Origin: Halomonas sp. TD01
Lineage (GTDB): Bacteria > Pseudomonadota > Gammaproteobacteria > Pseudomonadales > Halomonadaceae
Length of the DNA: 64,000 nt
Assembly (NCBI RefSeq): GCF_923868895.1
Contig: NZ_OV350343.1
Coordinates: 3,720,001 to 3,784,000, forward strand
Direction of reading: 5' to 3'
Part shown: piece by piece, positions 41,018 to 50,542 of the stretch
How the letters are laid out: each line of letters starts with the position of its first letter
Numbering within the stretch: position 1 is the stretch's first letter
Program-made: the position numbers and the translations under genes
Notes under the pieces: model-generated
Databases searched by the model: none
What the model was told of the DNA's origin: nothing
Seen by the model: only the letters and a program-made list of their open reading frames with translations

Positions 41018-44000
41018 AATGCCCCGCCTCTTTGGCTTCATCCATTTCCAGCAGCAAGTCTTGTAGCGCCTGGCCATGTTCGCCGGGGGCTTGCCACATG
41101 CCTCGCTGGGCGGCTTCAAGTAAGCGTTCCGCCATTTCTTCTAAAGCTGCGGGGTTGTGCTCACGCAGAAACTGTTGATTAGCGGCGTCGAGCACCAGGG
41201 CATCACTCACCTGGGCGTACTGGTAGTCGGCGACTAGATCGGTGGTGGCATCGTAAGCAAACAGGTAGTCCACCGTAGCAGCCATCTCAAAAGCGCCTTT
41301 ATAGCCGTGCTCGCGCATGGCATTGATCCACTTGGGATTCAACACGCGCGAGCGGATCACCCGCGCCAGCTCCTCTTTCAAAGTACGGATCTTGGGCACC
41401 GCAGGATTGGCGTGGTCGGCGTGATAAATGGTCGGTGCTTTTCCGCTTAGCGAGCGCGTGGCGTTGGCCATGCCACCCTGAAAAGCGTAATAGCTGTTGG
41501 AATCAAGAATATCGTGCTCGCGGTTATCCTGGTTCTGCATCACCGCATCCAGCCCTTGGAGCTGCTGCTCGAACGCCGCCCGCGCAGCAGTGCCGGAAGC
41601 CTTAAACTGGCCGTAGGCGTAGGCACCCGCGTCTAGATAGGCTTCAGCTAAATCGTCGGCGCTGTCCCAAGAGCGGTTTTCAATCAGCCGGTTTAAGCCC
41701 GCACCATATTCGCCGGGTTTGCTGCCGAAGATACGGTAACTTGCCTCTTGGGCGGCCATCTCTGGGCTTAGCCCTTGGTCTTCCAGTGCTTGCTGGCGAG
41801 CAAGCACCGCATCGCGGATGGTGTTGCTGTTACCCGGCTCTTCATAACTGGCCACCGCCTGCACGGCGGCATCAAATAGGCGGATCACATTGGGAAAGGC
41901 GTCGCGGAAGAACCCAGAGACCCGCAGCGTGACATCAACCCTTGGGCGATTAAGCAGCATCGAGGGGATCACTTCAAAATCACTCACCCGCTGGGAGCCC
42001 AGCGACCACTTAGGACGCACGCCCATTAGTGCCAGCGCCTGAGCGATATCATCACCACCAGTGCGCATGGTGGCGGTTCCCCAAATCGAAAGCCCCAACC
42101 GACGTGGATAGTCGCCGTTATCCTGCAGATAGCGCTCGACAAACGCCTGGGCGGATTTTTCACCCAGCGTCCAGGCGGCGGGCGATGGAATTGAACGGTT
42201 ATCGACGCTGAAAAAGTTACGCCCGGTGGGCAGCGTATCAAGCCGCCCTCGGCTGGGCGCGCCGCTAGGGCCAGCAGGCACAAAAATGCCTTCTAGGCCG
42301 TCGAGCAGCGACTGAATCTCCATTTTCACGCCACGCTGCATAGCGACCCATAGCTGCTCGCGGGCGTAGCGAAGTTGCTCCGCCGTATCGGGGAAATCTC
42401 GGGCCAGTTCCTCCAGGCAACCCGGAGCTAATACGTAGTCGGCCACCCAACGCTCGGCCAGCAGTTCAAGGCGCTCGCGGGTATCCGCGCCGGTGCGCCA
42501 AGGGGTATCCAGCAGCTCTCTTAGAACAACGGGTTTAGGCGCCTGCCAGGGCTCGTTGCCAGCGGCTAACGGATCAAAGTCTAAACCCAGGTCGCTAGCC
42601 AGATTGTGCAGCAAACCGCGTTGGGACACGGCTTCGCCTCTGGGTAGTCGTAGCAGCGCCACCAACGTCCCCGCCCGCTTCTCTTCAGGCGGCAGCGTGC
42701 CGAGTATGTGCAAGCCATGACGAATCTGCGACTCTTTGATATCGCACAGAAAGGTATCCAGCTCGTTGAGAATGTCGGCATCATCAGCACTGTTTTCAAA
42801 ACCGTCGACGGCGTGCGCCAGCTCCTGGTCGATGCCGGTATCTCGCAGGTGAGCGAGAATTTGACTGCGTATCAACGCTTCCCGGCGCGGGTCCATATCC
42901 AGCGCTTGGTAATACTCATCACATAGCGCTTCAAGCTCGGCCATAGCGCCGTAGAGTTCGGCCCGCGCTAGCGGCGGCATCAGGTGGTCGATAATCACCG
43001 CCTGACTGCGGCGCTTGGCTTGGGCACCCTCGCCGGGGTCATTCACAATAAACGGATAAAAGTGCGGCAGCGGCCCCAGGGCAATATCCGGCCAGCAGTC
43101 AGCACTCAAGGCGATGCTCTTGCCCGGCAGCCACTCTAAGTTGCCGTGCTTACCCACATGGATAACCGCGTCGACTTGATAGTGCTCGCGCAGCCAGTAG
43201 TAAAATGCCAGATAACTGTGGGGCGGCGCCAGCTCCATATCGTGATAGGACTGGGTGAGATCGTCGATAAAGTCGCGTTCCGGCTGAATACCCACGAAGG
43301 TTTCACCTAAGCGGATACCGGCGATCATCAAACGCCCCTGGCGGCATTTGGGGTCTTCGTGAGGCGTCCCCCAACGCGTCCATACGGTTTCTTGAAGCTC
43401 GCTGGGCAAAGTTCTAAACCAAGCAAGGTAGTCGTCAACGCTGATGCTCTGCCAGCAGGCGCGCTGGTCGAGGCTTCCGTGATCGTTGGTCACCGCGCCT
43501 TGAAGCTGGCGGATCAACCCATCGCCATTTTCCGGCAATTCGCTTAACGGATAACCCGCCTCTTTCAGGGCGCTGAGAATCTGCAGCGTCGAGGCGGGGG
43601 TATCCAACCCGACGCCATTACCGATCCGGCCATCGCGATTGGGGTAGTTAGCCATAATCAGCGCGATACGCTTCTGCCCATTGGGGGTTAGCCGTAGCGA
43701 ACAAATGCGCCGCGCCAGCTCGGCGACAAAGGCGGCCCGTTCCGGATGAATCACGTGGTGGGTCACTGCCAGCTGGCAGCGCGGGTTATAGTGGGCTTCG
43801 GCTTTAAAGCCCACCGCCCGAGTGATAATGCGACCATCCATTTCGGGGAGCACCACCTGCATGGCCACATCGCGGCTATGCAGCCCGGCGGCCATGTCCT
43901 GCCAATCTTCCGAGGTGCTGCTGGCAAGAATCGCCTGGAGCACTACCGGACGCCCCACAAACAGGCTGTCGGGTAGCGTTTCACCCAGAGCATCCAGACC

Positions 44001-44834
44001 GTCGGCGTTGCGATTGACCGCAAAGCTGGTGGTATTGATCACCAGCATGGCGCCGGTTTGCTCAATCAGGTGGTTGATAAAATCAATGCATGGCCCCTCT
44101 TTCAAGGAGGCCACGGCAACCGCTAGCGGCTCTAGCCCTTTTTCTCTCAGCGCTGCCAGCAATCCGTCTGGGACAGCGGTATTCGCCCCCTGCAAGTGGC
44201 TGCGATAAAACAGCAGCAGGCACACCGGCCGCCCTGGCACCTGACGATCACGCCACTCGCTTAGGCTCGACGCCTGCTGGTCTTGCGACGCATAAATCAC
44301 CGCGGCCGGAATAACTTTCGGCTCCTGCCATGCCAGAGAAAGCGATAAACATTCGCTGGCGATAAAGCGCAGCAGCTGCTCGGCGTTATCCACACCGCCC
44401 TCTCTTAAGTAGCGCCAAACGCGGTACGCATCATCGAACGCGATGCTGGAGTCTTCCAGCAGCGCATCATCCGGGGCATCGCAGCCCGGCACTAGAATCA
44501 GCTGGCGCTCAGGTTTGGCTGCCGCCCAGGCCAACAGGCGTTCATGGCCGTACTGCCAGTAGGCCTTGCCGCCCAGCAACGAAACGATGACCAGTTGGGC
44601 GTTTTCCAGCACCCGATCTTCATAGAGATCATAGGCCGCCGGTTTTACCAAATTCATCCAGTTGGCTAGCCGTACCGAGGGGTACGCTTCACCCAGGCGG
44701 TCAACCGCCTGGGCCAGCGCCGACAGATTACTATCGGCGGCGGAGAGTATCACGACCTCGGCGGGGCTCTGTTGCAGGTCGATAATGCCTTCATCATCGA
44801 CAAAGCCCCCGGGCTTGGCGGCAAATAAGTGCAT
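40995..44834 (-). CDS. cobN: cobaltochelatase subunit CobN
   Basis: A 1279-residue large chelatase subunit, homologous to ChlH, which binds hydrogenobyrinic acid a,c-diamide and Co2+. Recognisable blocks include KRIALIMANYPNRDGRIGNG, HVGKHGNLEWLPGKS, SIWGTATMRTGGDDIAQALALMG, and VDVTLRVSGFFRDAFPNVI. Full family length. It needs AAA+ partners for ATP-driven cobalt insertion; no cobS/cobT chelatase genes are present here, but a fused ChlI-ChlD gene is in the same operon. It starts at the cobW stop. Confidence 0.95.
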   Translation of the reverse strand: MHLFAAKPGGFVDDEGIIDLQQSPAEVVILSAADSNLSALAQAVDRLGEAYPSVRLANWMNLVKPAAYDLYEDRVLENAQLVIVSLLGGKAYWQYGHERLLAWAAAKPERQLILVPGCDAPDDALLEDSSIAFDDAYRVWRYLREGGVDNAEQLLRFIASECLSLSLAWQEPKVIPAAVIYASQDQQASSLSEWRDRQVPGRPVCLLLFYRSHLQGANTAVPDGLLAALREKGLEPLAVAVASLKEGPCIDFINHLIEQTGAMLVINTTSFAVNRNADGLDALGETLPDSLFVGRPVVLQAILASSTSEDWQDMAAGLHSRDVAMQVVLPEMDGRIITRAVGFKAEAHYNPRCQLAVTHHVIHPERAAFVAELARRICSLRLTPNGQKRIALIMANYPNRDGRIGNGVGLDTPASTLQILSALKEAGYPLSELPENGDGLIRQLQGAVTNDHGSLDQRACWQSISVDDYLAWFRTLPSELQETVWTRWGTPHEDPKCRQGRLMIAGIRLGETFVGIQPERDFIDDLTQSYHDMELAPPHSYLAFYYWLREHYQVDAVIHVGKHGNLEWLPGKSIALSADCWPDIALGPLPHFYPFIVNDPGEGAQAKRRSQAVIIDHLMPPLARAELYGAMAELEALCDEYYQALDMDPRREALIRSQILAHLRDTGIDQELAHAVDGFENSADDADILNELDTFLCDIKESQIRHGLHILGTLPPEEKRAGTLVALLRLPRGEAVSQRGLLHNLASDLGLDFDPLAAGNEPWQAPKPVVLRELLDTPWRTGADTRERLELLAERWVADYVLAPGCLEELARDFPDTAEQLRYAREQLWVAMQRGVKMEIQSLLDGLEGIFVPAGPSGAPSRGRLDTLPTGRNFFSVDNRSIPSPAAWTLGEKSAQAFVERYLQDNGDYPRRLGLSIWGTATMRTGGDDIAQALALMGVRPKWSLGSQRVSDFEVIPSMLLNRPRVDVTLRVSGFFRDAFPNVIRLFDAAVQAVASYEEPGNSNTIRDAVLARQQALEDQGLSPEMAAQEASYRIFGSKPGEYGAGLNRLIENRSWDSADDLAEAYLDAGAYAYGQFKASGTAARAAFEQQLQGLDAVMQNQDNREHDILDSNSYYAFQGGMANATRSLSGKAPTIYHADHANPAVPKIRTLKEELARVIRSRVLNPKWINAMREHGYKGAFEMAATVDYLFAYDATTDLVADYQYAQVSDALVLDAANQQFLREHNPAALEEMAERLLEAAQRGMWQAPGEHGQALQDLLLEMDEAKEAGHYDHHPAH

Positions 44835-45955
44835 TAGCTAGCCGTTTGAACCTCTGCTTCCACTAGCGCTTCGCGCAGCGCAGCGCTATCCAGCGATTTG
44901 CCAATAATCACCAGCTGGGTTTGGCGCGCCTCGTCTTGGGTCCAAAGCCGGTCGAAATAACCTTCCAAGCGCTCGCCCACCGCTTGAATAACCCGGCGCA
45001 TGGGTTTGCCCGGAATCGCGGCAAAGCCTTTGGCGCGATAAATTTCGTGGCTTTTCAGCAGCTGCTGCAGCTTATTGGCCAGGGCGTCGCCATCCACTTC
45101 ACCCAGGGTAATCACGCAGGAATCAAAGTTATCGTGTGCATGGTCGTGATGAGCGCCTTCAGCGTGGTGCTTATCGTGGTGATTGGTGATGCTATCAATA
45201 TGCGCTTCGCTGGCCGCACCAATGCCCATCAGTGCTTCCAACTGGGCGGTGTCGGTGATCTGGGTCTGATCGATAAACAGTGTTTTTACCGATTCGCTCA
45301 CCCGCGACTGAATCACCGCTTCAACCTGCGTGCGCTCTTCCGGGCTGAGCAGGTCCGCCTTGCTGACCAGTACCAGATCCGCCGCGCTTAGCTGGTCATC
45401 CAGTAGCTCGCGCAGGCTGGGGTCGTGATCCAGGCTTTCATCAGCGCGACGCTGGGCTTCGACCTTATCCACATCGCTAGCATAACGGCCGGCGGCTACC
45501 GCGGGGCCATCAATCACGGTAATAATCGCATCGACAGTGCAGTGCTGACGCACGTCGGGCCAGTTAAACGCCTGCACCAGCGGCTTAGGCAATGCCAGGC
45601 CGCTGGTTTCGATCAGAATGTGGTCGATATCATTGCGACGGGCAACCAACTTCTTCATCACCGGCAGAAACTCTTCTTCCACGGTGCAGCAGATACAGCC
45701 ATTGGCCAGCTCATAGATGCTGCCGTCTTCCCCGTCTAGCTGCCCGCCTTCGCTACCCTCTTCACACCCCAGCGCACAGCTGCGCAAAAGGCTAGAGTCG
45801 ATATCCTGCTCGCCGAACTCATTGACGATCACGGCGATCCGCTTGCCGGTGACTTGGCGCAGAATATTGGCCAACAGCGTGGTTTTGCCGCTGCCGAGAA
45901 AACCGGTGACGACCGTGGCGGGAATCTTATTCAGCTGTACTTTACTGGGCTGCAT
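44834..45955 (-). CDS. cobW: CobW-type GTPase metallochaperone
   Basis: A 373-residue G3E-family P-loop GTPase. Walker A GFLGSGKTT is at 18-26, the metal-binding CxCC motif NGCICCTV at 85-92, GTPase motifs include LIETSGLALP and VSKADLL, and a His-rich loop (HHDKHHAEGAHHDHAHD) lies around residue 260. The C-terminal CobW_C domain follows. CobW is thought to deliver Co2+ to the CobN chelatase. It overlaps cobB by 14 bases and abuts cobN. Confidence 0.93.
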   Translation of the reverse strand: MQPSKVQLNKIPATVVTGFLGSGKTTLLANILRQVTGKRIAVIVNEFGEQDIDSSLLRSCALGCEEGSEGGQLDGEDGSIYELANGCICCTVEEEFLPVMKKLVARRNDIDHILIETSGLALPKPLVQAFNWPDVRQHCTVDAIITVIDGPAVAAGRYASDVDKVEAQRRADESLDHDPSLRELLDDQLSAADLVLVSKADLLSPEERTQVEAVIQSRVSESVKTLFIDQTQITDTAQLEALMGIGAASEAHIDSITNHHDKHHAEGAHHDHAHDNFDSCVITLGEVDGDALANKLQQLLKSHEIYRAKGFAAIPGKPMRRVIQAVGERLEGYFDRLWTQDEARQTQLVIIGKSLDSAALREALVEAEVQTAS

Positions 45956-47312
45956 GGGTAAATGCCTCGCTGTGCTGCAGTTCGCAGTGCGCCGGGCTGG
46001 CAGAAAAAAGCCTCGCCACAGCGTCAGGATTGTTGGGGAAAAACAGATGTAAATAGGTCGCCGTTAAGCGATTCTGACGGTAAATCGCTTCCCCCGGTGC
46101 GGGGTGGCGCTGGCGACGGCCATGAGCAATCGGCTCGGGAGTGCCTTCTGCCATAGAGCGGTGGTGCGCATGGCCGCGAACCGGGCCTTCTGGCAACTCG
46201 GCGGTTTGCATCCCCTGGCAGCCCCGCCGCCCGCGCATCGCCCCCTGCCCTGGCAACAGGCCGAGCATGGGGTAAATGGTATCGTCGTAGTCGGTCAGGG
46301 TTTCCAGGCAGTACAGCAGACCGCCACACTCAGCCAAGATGGGCTGGTCGGCGCGATAGAAAGCCTCAATGGCCAAACGCATGGCGCAGTTATTCGCCAG
46401 TTGCTGGGCGTGAAGTTCCGGGTAGCCTCCCGGCAACCACAGCGCATCGCATTCCGGCAGGCGGCTATCAGTGAGCGGCGAGAAGAAGCGCAGCGTGGCG
46501 CCCATCTGCTCCAGCAGATCCAGATTGGCCTGGTAGATAAAGCTGAAGGCGGCGTCACGGGCTACGCCAATAGTGCGGCCTTTAAGTGCAGGCTTGACGG
46601 CCGCAAGCTGCTCTTGCGGTGCGGTAAAGGCCACTGGCGGCAGCGCCGAGAGCGCCTCCAGCAACCCTGCCGCTTCCAGCGCTTGGGCGCCCGCTTCAAA
46701 GCGGGCTTCCAAATCCTCGCGAATCTCCGCTGCTTGCACCAGCCCAAGATGGCGTTCGGGGAGCGCTAAATCAGGGTCTCGTGGCACAGCGGCCAGCAGG
46801 GGAATCGTCGCTGGCAGCGCTGATTCGATCAGCTCGCGGTGGCGCTGCGAGCCGCAGGCATTGGCGACTAATCCAGCGATATGAATATCATCACGAAAGC
46901 TGGCCAAACCTGAGACTAGCGCGGCAGCGGTCTGCGCCATGCCTTTTACATCCATAACAATTGCCATGGGAATAGCAAATAAGGCCGCCAGATCGGCGCT
47001 AGAAGGCTCGCCGTCAAACAGCCCCATGGCACCTTCGACCAAAATCAAATCCGCTTCACAGGCGGCGTCATAAAAACGCTGGCGGCAGTAAGCTTCACCT
47101 GCCATCCATAGATCCAACTGATCCACCGGCTGGCCGGAGGCCTGGGCGAGTATCTGCGGATCCAGGTAGTCCGGGCCGGTCTTGAACACCCGCACCACCT
47201 TGCCCTGATTGCGCAGCAGCCGCGCTAGGCCCGCCGTGACGGTGGTTTTGCCCTGGCCGGAAGCCGGAGCAGCGATAAATAGCGCGGGGCAGCTAGCGGT
47301 TGGCATGCTCAT
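45942..47312 (-). CDS. cobB: hydrogenobyrinic acid a,c-diamide synthase
   Basis: A 456-residue amidotransferase that amidates the a and c carboxylates using glutamine and ATP. The N-terminal P-loop is FIAAPASGQGKTTVTAGLAR, VEGAMGLFDGEPS is the CbiA Walker-B-like region, and the C-terminal class-I-like glutamine amidotransferase carries the Cys in PILAECGGLLYCLE and the His near ATYLHLFF. CobB and CbiA differ mainly in substrate; the aerobic context supports CobB. It abuts cobO. Confidence 0.93.
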   Translation of the reverse strand: MSMPTASCPALFIAAPASGQGKTTVTAGLARLLRNQGKVVRVFKTGPDYLDPQILAQASGQPVDQLDLWMAGEAYCRQRFYDAACEADLILVEGAMGLFDGEPSSADLAALFAIPMAIVMDVKGMAQTAAALVSGLASFRDDIHIAGLVANACGSQRHRELIESALPATIPLLAAVPRDPDLALPERHLGLVQAAEIREDLEARFEAGAQALEAAGLLEALSALPPVAFTAPQEQLAAVKPALKGRTIGVARDAAFSFIYQANLDLLEQMGATLRFFSPLTDSRLPECDALWLPGGYPELHAQQLANNCAMRLAIEAFYRADQPILAECGGLLYCLETLTDYDDTIYPMLGLLPGQGAMRGRRGCQGMQTAELPEGPVRGHAHHRSMAEGTPEPIAHGRRQRHPAPGEAIYRQNRLTATYLHLFFPNNPDAVARLFSASPAHCELQHSEAFTHAAQ

Positions 47313-47905
47313 TAGTATTCGATCCCCGCCTGAGCTTTGACGCCGCCGCGGAAAGCGTGGCGCTCATCTTGAACAACGCTAATGGTATCGGCGATTTCCT
47401 GCAGCGGCGTGGCCATAGTGCGCCCAGTAATGATGACGTTCTGGTGCGTCGGGCGACGTTTGAGCGCTTCCACCACTGGCTCGGGGTCGAGATAACCGTA
47501 CTTGAACATATAGCTCATCTCGTCCAGCACGATCATATGATAAGCGGGGTTCTCCAGCAGTCCTTTGGCGACTGCCCAGGCGGCCTCTGCGGCTTCGATG
47601 TCTCGCTCGCGGTTCTGGGTTTCCCAGGTAAAGCCGTGGCCCATGATGTGCCAATCAAGCTTGGGATGATTGCGAAAGAACAGGTATTCGCCAGTTTCAC
47701 GGCGGCCTTTAATAAACTGAATGACCGCGCACTGCTGACCGTGCCCTAGTGAACGCGCCATGGTGCCAAAGGCCGAGCTGCTTTTGCCCTTGCCGTTGCC
47801 TTTAAGCAGAATCAGCACGCCACGCTCTTCAGTGGCGCGGCTAATACGCTCATCGACCACGTCTTTTTTGCGCTGCATGCGGTTTAAATGGCTAGCGTCA
47901 CTCAT
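47312..47905 (-). CDS. cobO: cob(I)yrinic acid a,c-diamide adenosyltransferase
   Basis: A 197-residue CobA/CobO-type adenosyltransferase that attaches the 5'-deoxyadenosyl ligand to cobalt(I) corrinoids. The P-loop is LILLKGNGKGKSSSAFGTMAR, with FIKGRRETGEYLFF and VLDEMSYMFKYGYL as conserved elements, and NVIITGRTMATPLQEIAD near the end. ATG 47905 overlaps the chlID stop (ATGA); GGGGAAAG is the ribosome-binding site. The upstream Cys-rich extension of the frame is not part of the protein. Confidence 0.94.
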   Translation of the reverse strand: MSDASHLNRMQRKKDVVDERISRATEERGVLILLKGNGKGKSSSAFGTMARSLGHGQQCAVIQFIKGRRETGEYLFFRNHPKLDWHIMGHGFTWETQNRERDIEAAEAAWAVAKGLLENPAYHMIVLDEMSYMFKYGYLDPEPVVEALKRRPTHQNVIITGRTMATPLQEIADTISVVQDERHAFRGGVKAQAGIEY

Positions 47906-49755
47906 GGGCTTTCCCCAGGTTGATGTGCAAAAACAGAAGGTGCAAAAACAGAATGTGCCAAAGATGGTTTGCCAAACGAGGCTGGCCAATAACGGGCGCC
48001 CAGTTGCTGAGCGATGCGTGCGCCCTGCCCGCGTTTAACTCTCGATTGCTCGGTATCGATTAGCAGGCAGTCACCTAGCGGGGCGAGGTCGTCAACAGAT
48101 TCCCGTGTGCGGCCATCGGTAATCAAATAAGTACGTACTTGTAAGCCAGGCTCGCGGCGTTGCCACTGTTGAATTAGCCGTTTGGCTTCAATAATCGCTT
48201 CCCGCAGCGGGGTGCCCCCGCCGCCCTTGGCACTGTCAAGCGTGCCCCGCGCGTTTTTGGGAGCACGGCGACGTGAGAGTATCGACACCACGCCACCATT
48301 ACCAAACCCCAGCACTGCGACCTGCTCCCGCGCAGCGTAGGCTTGGGTGACCAGTGACTCAACCAGCCCTTTGGCTTGGCCTAACAAACGCTGCCCCAAG
48401 GTGGAACCAGAGGTATCCAGTAGCACCAGATGGGCTATCGCCTGCCCTGCGCGAGATTTGCGCATTTTTAACTGCCGCCAAGGCCACTGGCCACGATTGG
48501 CGATTAGCGTCGCGAACCCGTCTAGCTGCGAGGTTTCCGCCTGAGAACGCCCTCGACCGGAGACACTTCCTTTGCCTATGCTAGCCGCTGTATCGGCACG
48601 TTGCGCACGCGGGGAAAAGATATCGCTCTCAGGCAGGTTAACCGCTGGCTGGTGAATAGACGCCTGTGCCATGGGCGGCATAGCGCCCCACTGTCCTGAA
48701 GAGCCTTGTCCTGAAGAGCCGTGTCGTGAAGAGCCTTGTCCGCCTGATCTGTCCTCTGTGCCGGTTGCCTCACCACTTTCCTCACCACTTTCCTCACCAC
48801 TTTCCTCACCACTCTTCCCGCTACTTTCTTCACCACCACTACCATCCCCACCACTGGGAGGATGCTCACGGGAAGGCGGTTTAGGGTCTGAAAGCGTACA
48901 GCGATGGGCAAGTACCCAGGGCGCTACCGTATCGATATCTTCTTGGCTGACGCTGTTCGCCCCCCGCCAGGCTGCATGAGCCTGGGCTGCTCGGTGCCAG
49001 GTAACATCGGCCCGCAGGCCTTCAACGCCGGCGGCTTCGCAGCGCGTCGCAATCGTCTCGTAAACCCAGCTATCGCTGGTCACTGACGCTAGTGCCTGCT
49101 GGGCATGGTGAATCTGCTGAGTCAGCGCTGCCTGCTCTACCGCAAACTGTTTTATGTAAGCCTCAGGGTCGCGGTCAAAGGCTTCGCGCTGCTGAACAAT
49201 AGCAATACGCTGTTTAACGCTGACACGGTCAGCCTGTTCGATGCAGAGGCCAAAACGGTCAAGCAGCTGCGGGCGCAGCTCGCCCTCGTCTGGGTTCATG
49301 GTGCCAATCAAGCTAAAGCGCGCCGGGTGGGAGTGACTGATGCCATCGCGCTCAACGATATTGACCCCGCTAGCGGCCACATCCAGCAGCAGGTCAACCA
49401 GCATATCCGGCAGCAGATTGACTTCGTCCACATACATCACCCCGCCATGGGCTTTAGCGAGTAGCCCTTCATGAAAGGAGGCTTCACGCTCGGCTAGCAC
49501 CTTTTGCAAATCTAGACTTCCCACTAGCCGGTCTTCGCTGGCGCCGAGAGGTAAGGTGACAAAGGGTGGCTTTTTGCCATTGGTATCTTTTGGCAAAACC
49601 GCCGCCAGCGCCCGCGCCAGAGTGGATTTCGCACTACCCCGTGGGCCGCTGATCAGCACACCACCAATGCGCGGATTAATCGCATTCAGCAGCAAGGCGG
49701 TTTTCAGCGCCTCCTGGCCGACAACACCTACGAAGGGAAACTCACTCACCCGCAC
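47902..49755 (-). CDS. fused ChlI-ChlD-type AAA+/VWA chelatase subunit
   Basis: A 617-residue protein. Residues 1-290 are a ChlI/BchI-like AAA+ ATPase (Walker A GPRGSAKST, then GGVMYVDEVNLLPDMLVDLLLDV and the SHPARFSLIGTMNPDEGELRPQLLDRFG region). Residues 300-400 are a low-complexity acidic/Ser-rich linker with GEESGEESGEESGE and GSSGQGSSGQ repeats. Residues 440-600 are a VWA domain with the metal-ion-dependent adhesion site DTSGST (447-452). Fused ChlID proteins pair with CobN in many bacteria instead of CobS and CobT, so this is the likely cobaltochelatase motor. First gene of the operon. Confidence 0.9.
   Translation of the reverse strand: MRVSEFPFVGVVGQEALKTALLLNAINPRIGGVLISGPRGSAKSTLARALAAVLPKDTNGKKPPFVTLPLGASEDRLVGSLDLQKVLAEREASFHEGLLAKAHGGVMYVDEVNLLPDMLVDLLLDVAASGVNIVERDGISHSHPARFSLIGTMNPDEGELRPQLLDRFGLCIEQADRVSVKQRIAIVQQREAFDRDPEAYIKQFAVEQAALTQQIHHAQQALASVTSDSWVYETIATRCEAAGVEGLRADVTWHRAAQAHAAWRGANSVSQEDIDTVAPWVLAHRCTLSDPKPPSREHPPSGGDGSGGEESSGKSGEESGEESGEESGEATGTEDRSGGQGSSRHGSSGQGSSGQWGAMPPMAQASIHQPAVNLPESDIFSPRAQRADTAASIGKGSVSGRGRSQAETSQLDGFATLIANRGQWPWRQLKMRKSRAGQAIAHLVLLDTSGSTLGQRLLGQAKGLVESLVTQAYAAREQVAVLGFGNGGVVSILSRRRAPKNARGTLDSAKGGGGTPLREAIIEAKRLIQQWQRREPGLQVRTYLITDGRTRESVDDLAPLGDCLLIDTEQSRVKRGQGARIAQQLGARYWPASFGKPSLAHSVFAPSVFAHQPGESP
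48690..48826 (-). repeat. tandem repeats encoding the ChlID linker
   Basis: Two repeat tracts in the linker: copies of a 15-bp unit around CTTGTCCTGAAGAGC (about 48700-48745), and four copies of a 12-bp unit TCACCACTTTCC (about 48772-48820). Both are multiples of three and keep the frame. Confidence 0.75.
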
Positions 49756-50031
49756 CTCCCGTGCAGAGCATGCTCGGAACTTGAACTTGATTCATGAAAA
49801 ACTGACAAGTAATGATAAAACCATTCATAAGGAAACGATGAAATAAAGTGTTGCAGTATAGAGGAAGGAACAGCGTCGAAGCCAGCTTAGCGGCCAGCGC
49901 CTCTATGAGGCAGCCCTCACTAGCACATGATCAGAACCGCATTGGATTAATTATCAAAGTCAATAGATGAAGATAGCCGAAAGATCATGCTTTCTGTTGT
50001 TCGCCCTTCACCCGCCACCTAGAATAGCCAC
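49756..50031. other. intergenic region between divergent operons
   Basis: About 275 bp between the corrin operon and the riboswitch. It is AT-rich at both ends and should hold the promoters of both. I found no riboswitch on the minus strand ahead of the corrin operon; the sequence here lacks the CTGCCCCCGCAAC and GCCACTG boxes in that orientation. Confidence 0.5.
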
Positions 50032-50246
50032 GTCGGTGTTCCCCTCGGAACTTAATAGAGAATCCGCCGCGGCTTGCCCGCGAAACGGAACTGCCCCCGC
50101 AACTGTAGGCGGCGAGCGATGCTCAATGAGCCACTGGACGCATTGTCTGGGAAGGCGAGCTAGCCATGACCCGTCAGTCAGGAGACCTGCCGACCATGTT
50201 AATTAATCGAGCGCGACGGCTCGGCCAGCTATTTTATCTGGTCGAG
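50032..50246 (+). promoter_or_regulatory. cobalamin (B12) riboswitch 1
   Basis: All conserved parts of the cobalamin aptamer occur in order: CTGCCCCCGCAACTG (50091-50105), GCCACTGG (B12 box, 50130-50137), GGGAAGGCGAGC (50149-50160), and TCAGGAGACCTGCC (50178-50191). An expression-platform hairpin CTCGGCCAG/CTGGTCGAG (50220-50246) follows, 19 bases before the ribosome-binding site of the next ORF. That suggests translational or mixed control. It acts on the plus-strand gene at 50276 and perhaps on the ABC transporter beyond. Confidence 0.93.
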
Positions 50247-50275
50247 CACGCCGCTCATCATGCACGGGAGTGTAC

Positions 50276-50458
50276 ATGATTGAGGTAACAGGACATGAAG
50301 AAAGCATCTGGGGCATTCAGTGCTCACCAAGCGACACCATGGGATTGGTCATGCGAACCCAGATGTGTGATCCCTCTGCTTCTGAGAGCAACCTACCCGG
50401 TAACCTACCGCCTGCCGCACGGCAACGATTTTTAGATATTTTGTCTGCAAACAGCTGA
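50276..50458 (+). CDS. unknown 60-residue protein directly under the B12 riboswitch
   Basis: The frame MIEVTGHEESIWGIQCSPSD continues to ARQRFLDILSANS. GGGAG lies five bases before ATG 50276. There is no signal peptide, membrane helix or family I recognise; two Cys, several Met and a His-Glu-Glu cluster near the N-terminus are notable. Its position directly behind a complete riboswitch means it is probably real and corrinoid-regulated. A GTG two codons upstream is a possible alternative start. Confidence 0.6.
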   Translation: MIEVTGHEESIWGIQCSPSDTMGLVMRTQMCDPSASESNLPGNLPPAARQRFLDILSANS

Positions 50459-50492
50459 GACATGCTAGTGTTTTTCGCTCAGGCAAAAACAA

Positions 50493-50507
50493 TGTTATAA
50501 CATAACA
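50493..50507. promoter_or_regulatory. Zur-like palindrome upstream of the ABC transporter
   Basis: TGTTATAACATAACA is a 7-1-7 dyad with one mismatch, flanked by AA on both sides. It closely resembles the gammaproteobacterial Zur box (TGTTATA-n-TATAACA). It is 36 bp before the substrate-binding protein gene and could repress the transporter when zinc is plentiful. Confidence 0.55.
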
Positions 50508-50542
50508 AATGATCTAAAAATCATCTTCTGTAGGAACCCGAA

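Noticed and set aside
48571..48980. Plus- and minus-strand Ser/Pro-rich frames over the chlID linker
   Set aside because: They are artefacts of the 12- and 15-bp in-frame repeats of the ChlID linker.
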